53,997 bases of DNA from positions 1 to 53,997 of IMG/VR virus record IMGVR_UViG_3300033153_006956. One strand, given 5' to 3'. The DNA comes from a virus. Positions 13,806 through 20,173 of this stretch are shown here, one piece after another (the first letter of the stretch is position 1; every line of letters starts with the position of its first letter). The translations under genes and the position numbers were made by a program. Below the pieces are notes generated by a model. The model saw only the letters and a program-made list of their open reading frames with translations, was not told the DNA's origin and made no database searches.

Positions 13806-13911
13806 TTCTTTTCGCCTTTGCTTTCGGAGACAAGTAGTATTTGTAAATAATAGTTATCAGCCCAGCCAGTGCTGCCACCGCCGCCGCTACCTGTGTAATG
13901 ACGTTAATCAT
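13726..13911 (-). CDS. Small membrane protein, 61 aa, overlapping the lipoprotein gene
   Basis: An N-terminal hydrophobic helix (VITQVAAAVAALAGLITIIYKYYL) is followed by a highly charged segment (KAKAKRNAKRKFDKAVDDGDR). The arrangement resembles a miniature i-spanin or small phage membrane protein. It overlaps the holin-like gene by ATGA and the lipoprotein gene by about 80 bases. It is short for an i-spanin, which normally spans the periplasm, so function is uncertain. Confidence 0.6.
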   Translation of the reverse strand: MINVITQVAAAVAALAGLITIIYKYYLSPKAKAKRNAKRKFDKAVDDGDRIGVIDAFNDTE

Positions 13912-14138
13912 CGTACAATCTTCTTATCTGCTGTTAGTCTACCATAAAACGCCATAGCAGCACCAATAAGAGATACAATAGAAGACACCCATTCGACTAT
14001 GCCGGTAGATTCAGCTTCGATATTTTCAGCTAAAGATTCTTTATCAAATAATCGTAATATCATCGCCACCACTACAATAATAGAACCCCACAAACTCTTT
14101 GATTGATACCATTTTTTTGTTTCCATTTTTTTCTCCAT
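13908..14138 (-). CDS. Holin-like membrane protein, about 76 aa
   Basis: Two hydrophobic segments are present: SLWGSIIVVVAMILRLF and VEWVSSIVSLIGAAMAFYGRLTA. They are preceded by KKWYQSKS and followed by a charged tail KKIVR. This WYQSK-W...GRLTA layout matches small phage holin-like proteins. Three tandem ATGGAGAAAAA units give several start codons (14150, 14138, 14126), each of the last two with GGAG seven bases upstream. I take 14138. A GTG start further upstream would overlap the 39-aa frame out of register. Confidence 0.65.
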   Translation of the reverse strand: MEKKMETKKWYQSKSLWGSIIVVVAMILRLFDKESLAENIEAESTGIVEWVSSIVSLIGAAMAFYGRLTADKKIVR

Positions 14139-14166
14139 TTTTTTCTCCATTTTTGTGTTTATTGAC

Positions 14167-14286
14167 CTATTTATTCCTTCCCCTGCCACCACCGGATCTC
14201 CTGGAATTACGACCGCCTCTATTTGGTTTAACATCGCCTGGTTTACCAACTCTTGGCGTTCCTCCACATTCACCTTTTTTAGCCAT
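14167..14286 (-). CDS. Small Gly/Arg-rich protein, 39 aa
   Basis: MAKKGECGGTPRVGKPGDV begins a Gly/Arg-rich frame ending RRSGGGRGRNK. The ATG overlaps the last codons of the PD-(D/E)XK gene and is preceded by GAAGGGAAAG. The alternative is an N-terminal extension of the holin-like frame over the same bases; the Shine-Dalgarno favours this one. RGG-like composition suggests nucleic acid binding. Moderate support only. Confidence 0.45.
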   Translation of the reverse strand: MAKKGECGGTPRVGKPGDVKPNRGGRNSRRSGGGRGRNK

Positions 14287-15325
14287 TTTCTTTCCCTTCT
14301 AATTTCTTTACTTTTTCTGTTTTTGGAACTTCTCTAACTTCATAATACTGGTCGATGAGTGATGGCCAAGCTGACACATCGGAACTACATAAAGCATAGT
14401 ATGGACAGACCTTCCGGTTGTAAACACATCGACTTCTGGTTAAGTCTTTGGAGAATAATCGGGGGGCTGGTTCCTGCCCCCACAAGTCGAGGGTATGTGA
14501 GAGTGCGTTCATTATCTCGGAGTTGTGAATATCCTCGTTGAAGATAATCGCATCCGATCTCATCGGGTCTTCAGCCTGAGTTTCATACCATTCCTTTACT
14601 CTCTGAACGTAAGCCTCGAACGGGGTACAGCCTAGCTTGGCAGCCATCTTCTCGTCTTTACCACAGAGTTTAATGGTGGGTACTTGAATCATATCAAGGA
14701 TGAAACCCCTAATCTTATCTCCCCATTCTTCTTGGGCTGCCATCATCCGATAGAACCGAGCCTGAACACAATAAAGAAACCCCGTCAAAATAGATGAGAA
14801 ATTCTCACCAGTAGTTTTGGCATCACGAATCCATACTGACCCATCCCGTTTATCTCTCACTACCCAGTCAGCTATCCATACACAGGGAATAGTCGCATTG
14901 GGTGCGAAACATTCTTTCCGTTCTTCTCTGCAAATAGTCTCCATATTTTTACTGGGTGGAAACTTTTCCCAGAAGATGGTAACTATCGCCAGAGCTTTCT
15001 GGTACAAATGATTGAGGTCATTCGCAGCTCTGGCTAAATCACCAGTCAAATCTTCACCCGCCTTAATCCTCTCGACCAATTTCGAGTGTTGCTTGATTAC
15101 ATCCTGATGAATTTTCTCCTGCCCAGCCTTACCAGCTTTCAATAATCTGTGGACAAGCTGGCCGGTGGTAGCACCTTTACTGTATTGTCTCACTTTCGGC
15201 CTGATAGCTATCCGGTATTTGTAGTAGAACAATCTCTCACACCTGAGACCATCCACGATAGAGGACGCACTAATCGGTCTCTTTTGGTCTACCAGATTAT
15301 CCTGCAACCACTGTTCAGCTTTCAT
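14279..15325 (-). CDS. PD-(D/E)XK nuclease, RecB/Cas4-like, 348 aa
   Basis: The N-terminus has the ISASSIVDGLRCERLFYYKY pattern of Cas4/RecB-type nucleases, with its first Cys. The active site reads WIADWVV, then VWIRDAKTT (D-x(n)-D-x-K) at about residues 155-175. A C-terminal cysteine cluster (CVYNRKVCPYYALC) could complete an iron-sulfur site. It would act as a 5'-3' or ss-DNA exonuclease in recombination beside the Sak4-like ATPase and SSB-like protein. No CRISPR array or other cas gene is present, so a Cas4 immunity role is not indicated. Confidence 0.88.
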   Translation of the reverse strand: MKAEQWLQDNLVDQKRPISASSIVDGLRCERLFYYKYRIAIRPKVRQYSKGATTGQLVHRLLKAGKAGQEKIHQDVIKQHSKLVERIKAGEDLTGDLARAANDLNHLYQKALAIVTIFWEKFPPSKNMETICREERKECFAPNATIPCVWIADWVVRDKRDGSVWIRDAKTTGENFSSILTGFLYCVQARFYRMMAAQEEWGDKIRGFILDMIQVPTIKLCGKDEKMAAKLGCTPFEAYVQRVKEWYETQAEDPMRSDAIIFNEDIHNSEIMNALSHTLDLWGQEPAPRLFSKDLTRSRCVYNRKVCPYYALCSSDVSAWPSLIDQYYEVREVPKTEKVKKLEGKENG

Positions 15326-15641
15326 CTTGTTTTTCCTCCGGCCTACTTAATTTATCTTCTGGGGGGTGCTCAAGTTCATCGACACGACTATTTAACTCTG
15401 TAAGACCAACTAATACTGCTTCACTGAGCCTAATAAACCTATTCTTACACACATCTGATTCATCTTCTGTTTTCTTTCGCAATCGTTGAGATTCTCCCTT
15501 CAACCAATCGACACTGTTCCCCAGGGCCTCAATTTTTGTGGTAGTGCCCTCACACCATTCTACTATCTTCCGTGCCCCGATAACTAGTGCCAAAGCAGCA
15601 GCACCAATCACAATACCTACACCTATAAACGTGGCCGCCAT
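15315..15641 (-). CDS. Membrane-anchored coiled-coil protein, 108 aa
   Basis: The first 25 residues form one hydrophobic helix (FIGVGIVIGAAALALVIGA). A long helical, heptad-like region follows (KIEALGNSVDWLKGESQRL, AVLVGLTELNSRVDELE) with an acidic proline-containing tail. It sits directly after the HTH regulator (one-base overlap) and overlaps the nuclease gene by 11 bases. Function unknown; phages often carry such small anchored coiled-coil proteins. Confidence 0.75.
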   Translation of the reverse strand: MAATFIGVGIVIGAAALALVIGARKIVEWCEGTTTKIEALGNSVDWLKGESQRLRKKTEDESDVCKNRFIRLSEAVLVGLTELNSRVDELEHPPEDKLSRPEEKQDES

Positions 15642-15946
15642 TATATGTTCTCCTTTAATTTTCTGTTTCTAATAATCGGATAAAATTCAGAATCCAGATG
15701 ATTAAGAAGCCGCACCAACTCTGACAGTGTGAGGTCTCGACTCCAAATCCATTTCCGTAACTCCTTCTGTTTTAACTTCATCTCCTTCGCCAGCTTCTCC
15801 ACAGTACAGTCCTGCTCTTTCATTACAGCGAGAACATCCTCTGCAATCTTCATCCGTAACCTCTCGTATAACATCCTCCGTCTGCTGGTTGGAAGAACCT
15901 GGAATATCCTATGTAGTTGTCTAAGAACAGATTTCATTTTTTCCAT
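15641..15946 (-). CDS. HTH (XRE/Cro-like) regulator, 101 aa
   Basis: The middle has the helix-turn-helix pattern CTVEKLAKEMKLKQKELRKW followed by LTLSELVRLLNHLDSEF, typical of XRE/Cro-type DNA-binding domains. The N-terminal 40 residues are basic and helical. It is the first gene behind the promoter at 15983-16011 and so probably controls early genes. No partner repressor or integrase exists nearby, so an early-gene switch is more likely than lysogeny control. Confidence 0.8.
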   Translation of the reverse strand: MEKMKSVLRQLHRIFQVLPTSRRRMLYERLRMKIAEDVLAVMKEQDCTVEKLAKEMKLKQKELRKWIWSRDLTLSELVRLLNHLDSEFYPIIRNRKLKENI

Positions 15947-15982
15947 TTTTCACCAAAAAAATTTTGCGACTTTGTGCTACTT

Positions 15983-16011
15983 ATAATACGCGGGTCGTTC
16001 GGATTTGTTCA
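15983..16011 (-). promoter_or_regulatory. Promoter of the early operon, TGAACA/TATTAT
   Basis: TGAACA, 17 bases, then TATTAT on the minus strand, with the spacer ending in GCG as in the other phage promoters. The expected start (about 15976) lies some 30 bases before the HTH gene. The upstream side carries phased A-tracts (16024-16056). Confidence 0.75.
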
Positions 16012-16023
16012 GATTTTTTTAAT

Positions 16024-16056
16024 TTTTTCTGAGCTTTTTCTGAGCTTTTTCTGAAT
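16024..16056. repeat. Three 11-bp phased A-tract repeats upstream of the early promoter
   Basis: TTTTTCTGAGC-type units are repeated at an 11-bp period on the plus strand, giving A5-A6 tracts once per helical turn on the minus strand. They lie just upstream of the -35 of the early promoter. Phased A-tracts bend DNA and can act as UP elements. Confidence 0.7.
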
Positions 16057-16069
16057 TTTTTTGTACGAT

Positions 16070-16117
16070 AAAAATAAAAACTGGGCGGAAGAAAAGGAAG
16101 CCCTAATCCACCGCCCA
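16070..16117 (-). terminator. Intrinsic terminator
   Basis: TGGGCGG pairs with CCGCCCA (16111-16117 with 16082-16088) in a 7-bp GC-rich stem, followed on the minus strand by AGTTTTTATTTTT. It lies only about 40 bases beyond the start point expected for the promoter at 16163-16191, so that promoter would make a very short transcript. Confidence 0.75.
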
Positions 16118-16156
16118 TTTGCAGGGGTCTATTTTATATCGGCGAAAATCGCTCGC
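16072..16156 (-). ncRNA. Candidate 85-nt small RNA
   Basis: A good promoter (16163-16191) and a good terminator (16070-16117) bracket about 85 bases with no sensible reading frame. The RNA would start at a GGCGA/TCGCC hairpin, then carry CCCCTGCAAA (the genome-wide repeated word) in a single-stranded stretch, then the terminator stem. This is inferred from sequence signals only. The alternative is a leader/attenuator for the early operon. Confidence 0.45.
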
Positions 16157-16162
16157 CTACAT

Positions 16163-16191
16163 ACTATACGTTGCTGGTTCAAATTTGTTCG
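16163..16191 (-). promoter_or_regulatory. Promoter, CGAACA/TATAGT
   Basis: CGAACA, 17 bases, TATAGT on the minus strand, spacer ending in ACG. It directly follows the stop of the 53-aa gene. A GGCGA/TCGCC inverted repeat covers the start point, as at the left-end promoter. It feeds the short transcript ending at 16070. Confidence 0.65.
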
Positions 16192-16209
16192 TAAAAAAAT
16201 AATTTTTTT

Positions 16210-16371
16210 TTATTTTTTTTTCATCTTCCCAGCGACTTTTCTCAATGTAGAGTACGCCACCGCCAGCCGCTGCTTGTAGTCTGGAAATTCTTTTTTCATA
16301 GCAGTATTAGCCATAAATCGAGCGATAAACTTCTTACCCTTCTCCCCAGACTTAGGTTTTGGTATCGGCAT
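16210..16371 (-). CDS. Small conserved phage protein, 53 aa
   Basis: MPIPKPKSGEKGKKFIARFM begins a 53-codon frame with KKEFPDYKQRLAVAYS. This MPxPKxxE-x-x-x-x-F(I)-x-x-x-M...FPDxKQRxAVxY pattern is a recurrent small phage protein, often near head genes, of unknown function. The ATG overlaps the ERCC4-type nuclease stop (TAATG). The stop is immediately before the promoter region. Confidence 0.8.
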   Translation of the reverse strand: MPIPKPKSGEKGKKFIARFMANTAMKKEFPDYKQRLAVAYSTLRKVAGKMKKK

Positions 16372-16937
16372 TATTCTATCACCTCGGGGAGTATTTCATA
16401 ACTGTTTTTCAGAGCATAAGTTAGCATCAGGTGAGCAAGGAATGTCCCCAGTTGTCCCCGCCTTGTTCTTTTTCGAGACCTCCAGGGTATCCAGAGGATA
16501 TGAAACCCATACTTAGCGAATACCATCCCCAGACGGTTCAGTAAGATTTCGGTATCCGGTATATGCGGGTTCTGTTGAAGGATTTCTGCTGGCGTCAGTT
16601 CAATTAACAGATATGGAAACTCGCACTGAGATAACTTCCTGAAACTCTTGGCTTGCCTCACCGCGTCCCTGGGGTTAAAGATGTTCTTATAAAGTTCTCG
16701 TTGCCCCGCCTTTCGTTCAATAACACAGCAGTCAGGGTATTTCGCCAGCCGATAATCCCCATACGGCAAGGCAATCTTTCTCGTCTTCACCTTAATCAGA
16801 ATCTGCTTTCGTGGCCGTTCAGGGTGCACAATCTTTAGTGTTGCTGGGAACTTAATAGGGCATCGCTCTCTGCTGTCCACATCCACAGTGATAGTGGACG
16901 GAATATTAAACCGGCTTTGTAAGTCAGCTTTCGTCAT
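16371..16937 (-). CDS. ERCC4/XPF-type structure-specific nuclease, 188 aa
   Basis: The ATG at 16937 overlaps the HNH gene stop (ATGA); a longer in-frame start would overlap the HNH gene by 31 bases. The active-site pattern V-D-x-R-E is seen in VDVDSRERC. It is followed by LPYGDYRL, VIERKAGQRELYKNIF and YLLIELTPAEIL, the ordered motifs of ERCC4 nucleases. It should cut branched or flapped DNA during phage replication, recombination or packaging. It lies just after DNA polymerase. Length suits a single nuclease domain without the HhH2 domain. Confidence 0.88.
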   Translation of the reverse strand: MTKADLQSRFNIPSTITVDVDSRERCPIKFPATLKIVHPERPRKQILIKVKTRKIALPYGDYRLAKYPDCCVIERKAGQRELYKNIFNPRDAVRQAKSFRKLSQCEFPYLLIELTPAEILQQNPHIPDTEILLNRLGMVFAKYGFHILWIPWRSRKRTRRGQLGTFLAHLMLTYALKNSYEILPEVIE

Positions 16938-17314
16938 TTTAACCACGCCCAAACTCTTCGACATTTAATATGGCTAACTTCTTTATGAGAGATGTCGTAT
17001 ATATATGCTATTATATACTGCTTTATGCCATCTGTCAACATCTTTCTAATTGTTAATACATCTGACGAAGATAATTTTCGGTTGTGATTACCATCACTTA
17101 CCCGTCTCCGAAAACTAACTGTTCGTTTTAACCCCCGAAGATGATGGGATGTGTGAACACCACGAGTCATTACTTGAAGATTTTCTATGTTATTGTTTGC
17201 TGAATTACCATCTTTATGGTGAACTACCTCATTTTCGGATAACTCTCTCCCAAGAACTCTCTCCATCATGATTCGTGAAGCTGTATATCTTTTGTATCTA
17301 AATCGTTTCTTCAT
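16934..17314 (-). CDS. HNH endonuclease (HNH_3-like), free-standing homing type, 126 aa
   Basis: The HNH core is VVHHKDGNSANNNIENLQVM with a later RGVHTSHHLRG. An N-terminal basic segment (FRYKRYTASRIMMERVLGR) and a C-terminal segment with HTH character (SSSDVLTIRKMLTDGIKQYI) follow the AP2/HNH homing-enzyme plan. It overlaps both the polymerase stop and the ERCC4 start by ATGA, as if dropped between two coupled genes. Probably a selfish homing endonuclease. Confidence 0.88.
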   Translation of the reverse strand: MKKRFRYKRYTASRIMMERVLGRELSENEVVHHKDGNSANNNIENLQVMTRGVHTSHHLRGLKRTVSFRRRVSDGNHNRKLSSSDVLTIRKMLTDGIKQYIIAYIYDISHKEVSHIKCRRVWAWLK

Positions 17315-19923
17315 TTTATTGTTCTTTCATACTCAATGGGAATACTTCTTCCCAATTCTTGTTCTAAAACCTTCATAAGTGGTGGGTTTGTCAAGTGTTT
17401 TTTCGCTATCTCGTCCACTTTTTCTACCTCGTCATAAGGGGTATCAATGGTAATAGAATCATACTTATTGGTACAGATAACCGACCTCATTCTGTTACGT
17501 CTCAGTTCCTGCAAGATAACAAACTGTGAACTCAATGGTATCTGCCCGCTTCCCAGTGTCTGTATCGGGAAGTTACAAATCTCGTTCATAGCACCCATCG
17601 CATTTGACATCCCCCTCCCGAATGTTCGGCTCCATCCTGTCGGTAATTCCAAATAGCCCTGCTTGGCCACTGTCTCAATTAACTCGTCCTGCCACGCCTT
17701 AAATACAGGGTGCTCTGCATACCAAGTATCAATATGTGCCTTCGCCTGCTCGAATGGTATCTCCAGTCCACAATCAGAACGTGCTGTCATCTGGTACGCC
17801 TTTGGCCCACCACGATAAATAATCAAAAAGTTCAAAGCCTTCGATGACCTGTACTCCTTCGTGTCTTTCACCTCAGATATTGGGAGAGTCAGCAAATGTG
17901 GGTACAGTGAGTAGGTCGTGTTTAAGTGGATACTCTGTCCTGGATTTTGGTACACATCCATCAGCACCGGACATCCAGACAGGAAGGCAGCCATCCGCAA
18001 TTCAATCTGGCTGAAGTCATAAGTTCTAAGAGTGCCAGCGTGGAATCTTGATTTCAAGCACGCCTTCACTGGCCGTGGGAAAGTTTGTGCTGGCGGCTTA
18101 CGTGGTGTTATCCTCCCCTGTATAGTCCCCCCCTTTTTCTCTTCCCCATTCGTACCACCCTTCTCGAACACTGTGGGAACCGGATACCATACAGGCCAAA
18201 ACCAGCCGGTTTTACGGTCTCGATAAATAATGCCCTCTCGTGGATGTGTGAGCATTTTGTTGGTATATGTATTTCTTAAATGTGAATATTCATCGTACAC
18301 TTTCATTTGCTCTGCTACTTCCCGCAACTCCCCCTCCGGCAGATACTGTAAAACCAAATTCACGTTAGCCTTGTTAGCACTTATTTCTTTTCTGACTTTA
18401 GTTCGCTCGACTCTTTTATCCCCCTGCAAATTACATTCCTCAATGGCGGCGGTCATAAATTCTACTTTTGATTTCCTCGACCCCTCCCCTCCGAAGACAA
18501 CCCCACTTTCTTCCCCTTTTTCTAATGCCCCGATACAAATTTTTTCATACTCATCATTGACAGCCTGCAATTTGGGGATGTCTATTCGTTCCCCAGCCTT
18601 CTCCATCCCCACTACATTCCAGATAATATCATTTCTCATCTTGGCACATACGCTGCCGAGTTTGGCGGAATCAGGACCATATCTGATTTTGATTCTCTCG
18701 TCTATTTCTTCCCCAAGTACAAGAGTAGCAGCGGCATCAAGACAGTTGTAGTACAGAAGGTCTGGGTCTCTGGCCGTCCCCGCATTTCCCTTTGAGCCAG
18801 TTACATTCAACCCCTGATAGTTAGCTATACCATACAGGAGAGACAATTCTTTTAAGCCCTTCTCTGGTTGACTCTCGTCCAGCAGAAAAGTTTTTATCAG
18901 CGTGTCGTCCACCGTCAAATGATTGGGGTCAAGTAGTCTGTCCAGTAGTGGGTCATTCATAATCAGGTACAGAAGGTCATACTTAAAATTTTGCCCCTGC
19001 AAAACACTCTTCGCACCTATAGCCCTTCTCACCCAGCTTCTGATTAGTTTCTGGTGTATAGGGTCGGCGAATATATAAACCGGAGTTCGTATCTTGCAGG
19101 GGCTGGAACTAAAATGAGTATCCCGATAAGCAAATGACACGGTAACTACTTGCTTCCCATAAGGCACTCCATCTACGTATTTGGATTTTGCAGGGGTAAA
19201 AACACTCTGATTAAACCCCTTCAGTATCCCGTAGGTTTCAATATCACAGGTCAACAGTGACGGCATTTTGTCTGGTACTTCCGCACCCAGTTCTGGTACA
19301 ATCTGTAGTTTATTTGGTACAAACTCCCCAGTCAGATACCGTCTCAACAGCATAAAGTGAGCCTGGATAGTACCCACCCTCTCTGGTTTTCTTCCAGGAT
19401 ACAGGATGGCTGGGTGATTAGTAAAGAAGAGAGTCGGCATCCTTGACAGTATTTCCATCGACATTGTTCCCTCTGTCAATCCCTGTAGCTTCAGCCCCTC
19501 CCCCAGACTCGACACCCCAGCTACCGACTTAGCGGCGTCAGCACCGCAGGCCAGCACCACTACCTCGTCATAGTTATCCAGCAGCTTCTGGATGTCGTAT
19601 AGTAGATGTGGCCGGCAGGCATTTATCTGTGTTTTGGTCGGTTTCTCTTTGATGGGCACACGACACCGGAGAGCATTGGACAAATAGATATCCACCAGCT
19701 CGGGTAGCTTGATAGCATTGATAAACTTCCCAAGAATATCACCACTCCATCCTATCCACGATTTACCGGCCTGGTCTTCGTGATAGCCAGGAGCCATTCC
19801 AACGACCAGCAGAGCACGGTTGTGTCCTCTAACCTCAAACTCCCGTGTGGGAATTCCAGGATTTATCGCCTCTTTACACAGTTGACAATCTTCACAATCT
19901 TGATGGCTCGGAAATTCAATCAT
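17311..19923 (-). CDS. Uracil-DNA glycosylase/DNA polymerase I (family A) fusion, 870 aa
   Basis: Residues 1-205 are a family-4-type uracil-DNA glycosylase: C13, C16, C87 and C103 as iron-sulfur ligands, GMAPGYHEDQAGK at 42-54 and a late NHPAIL. Residues 220-420 are a 3'-5' exonuclease (D227-x-E229; YYNCLDAAATL as exo III). Residues 430-870 are a family A polymerase: motif A YDFSQIELR (D636), motif B K695-x3-F699-x3-Y703, motif C Y821-D822-S823 in place of HDE. F699 aligns with E. coli Phe762, a state linked to virulent phages. In motif B, Gly after the Tyr is replaced by Arg. The fusion may screen uracil before or during synthesis. Single replicative polymerase; no Shine-Dalgarno of note. 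Confidence 0.93.
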   Translation of the reverse strand: MIEFPSHQDCEDCQLCKEAINPGIPTREFEVRGHNRALLVVGMAPGYHEDQAGKSWIGWSGDILGKFINAIKLPELVDIYLSNALRCRVPIKEKPTKTQINACRPHLLYDIQKLLDNYDEVVVLACGADAAKSVAGVSSLGEGLKLQGLTEGTMSMEILSRMPTLFFTNHPAILYPGRKPERVGTIQAHFMLLRRYLTGEFVPNKLQIVPELGAEVPDKMPSLLTCDIETYGILKGFNQSVFTPAKSKYVDGVPYGKQVVTVSFAYRDTHFSSSPCKIRTPVYIFADPIHQKLIRSWVRRAIGAKSVLQGQNFKYDLLYLIMNDPLLDRLLDPNHLTVDDTLIKTFLLDESQPEKGLKELSLLYGIANYQGLNVTGSKGNAGTARDPDLLYYNCLDAAATLVLGEEIDERIKIRYGPDSAKLGSVCAKMRNDIIWNVVGMEKAGERIDIPKLQAVNDEYEKICIGALEKGEESGVVFGGEGSRKSKVEFMTAAIEECNLQGDKRVERTKVRKEISANKANVNLVLQYLPEGELREVAEQMKVYDEYSHLRNTYTNKMLTHPREGIIYRDRKTGWFWPVWYPVPTVFEKGGTNGEEKKGGTIQGRITPRKPPAQTFPRPVKACLKSRFHAGTLRTYDFSQIELRMAAFLSGCPVLMDVYQNPGQSIHLNTTYSLYPHLLTLPISEVKDTKEYRSSKALNFLIIYRGGPKAYQMTARSDCGLEIPFEQAKAHIDTWYAEHPVFKAWQDELIETVAKQGYLELPTGWSRTFGRGMSNAMGAMNEICNFPIQTLGSGQIPLSSQFVILQELRRNRMRSVICTNKYDSITIDTPYDEVEKVDEIAKKHLTNPPLMKVLEQELGRSIPIEYERTIK

Positions 19924-19956
19924 CTTTTTTCTTTTTTTTCATCCAAAGAGCGGCGT

Positions 19957-19986
19957 GTGTGGTCTACCAACCCGCCCTGACCACAC
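19957..19986 (-). promoter_or_regulatory. Hairpin in the polymerase leader
   Basis: GTGTGGTC and GACCACAC pair perfectly (8 bp) around a G-rich 14-base loop in the roughly 140-base leader between the promoter at 20068-20096 and the polymerase ATG. The leader is much more GC-rich than the AT-rich DNA around it. A short MKKKKKDD frame overlaps the polymerase start. Possible site of translational self-control; inference. Confidence 0.45.
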
Positions 19987-20067
19987 CAGAGACCTCCCAG
20001 CTTACCCGCAGGTTTGCCTATCTCGCAGTCACCGCCGCCCAAAAATTAAAAAAATTTCTGTCTATTT

Positions 20068-20096
20068 AATGTACGCCTGGCAATTTGATTTGTTCA
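20068..20096 (-). promoter_or_regulatory. Promoter of the polymerase operon, TGAACA/TACATT
   Basis: TGAACA, 17 bases, TACATT on the minus strand, spacer ending in GCG, preceded by long T-runs. It lies between the end of the virion operon and the polymerase gene. The stretch 20097-20173 holds T-runs and a weak GGTGAA/TTCACC stem that may end the virion transcript. Confidence 0.65.
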
Positions 20097-20173
20097 AAAA
20101 AAAAATAAAAAAAAAGTGAGTTTGAACACGATTTTAGCGAAAAAAATTAAGTGGGTGAAAAAAATTTCTGTGT

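Noticed and set aside
13908-14273. Long N-terminal extension of the holin-like protein starting at a GTG
   Set aside because: The extension overlaps the better supported 39-aa frame and lacks a Shine-Dalgarno, while the tandem ATGGAG starts downstream have one.
14279-15325. Cas4 of a CRISPR system
   Set aside because: The nuclease is RecB/Cas4-like, but no repeat-spacer array or other cas gene was found; a recombination role fits the neighbours.
15641-15946. Lysogeny repressor
   Set aside because: It is a small single HTH protein without a peptidase or dimer domain, and there is no integrase or opposing cro-type gene.
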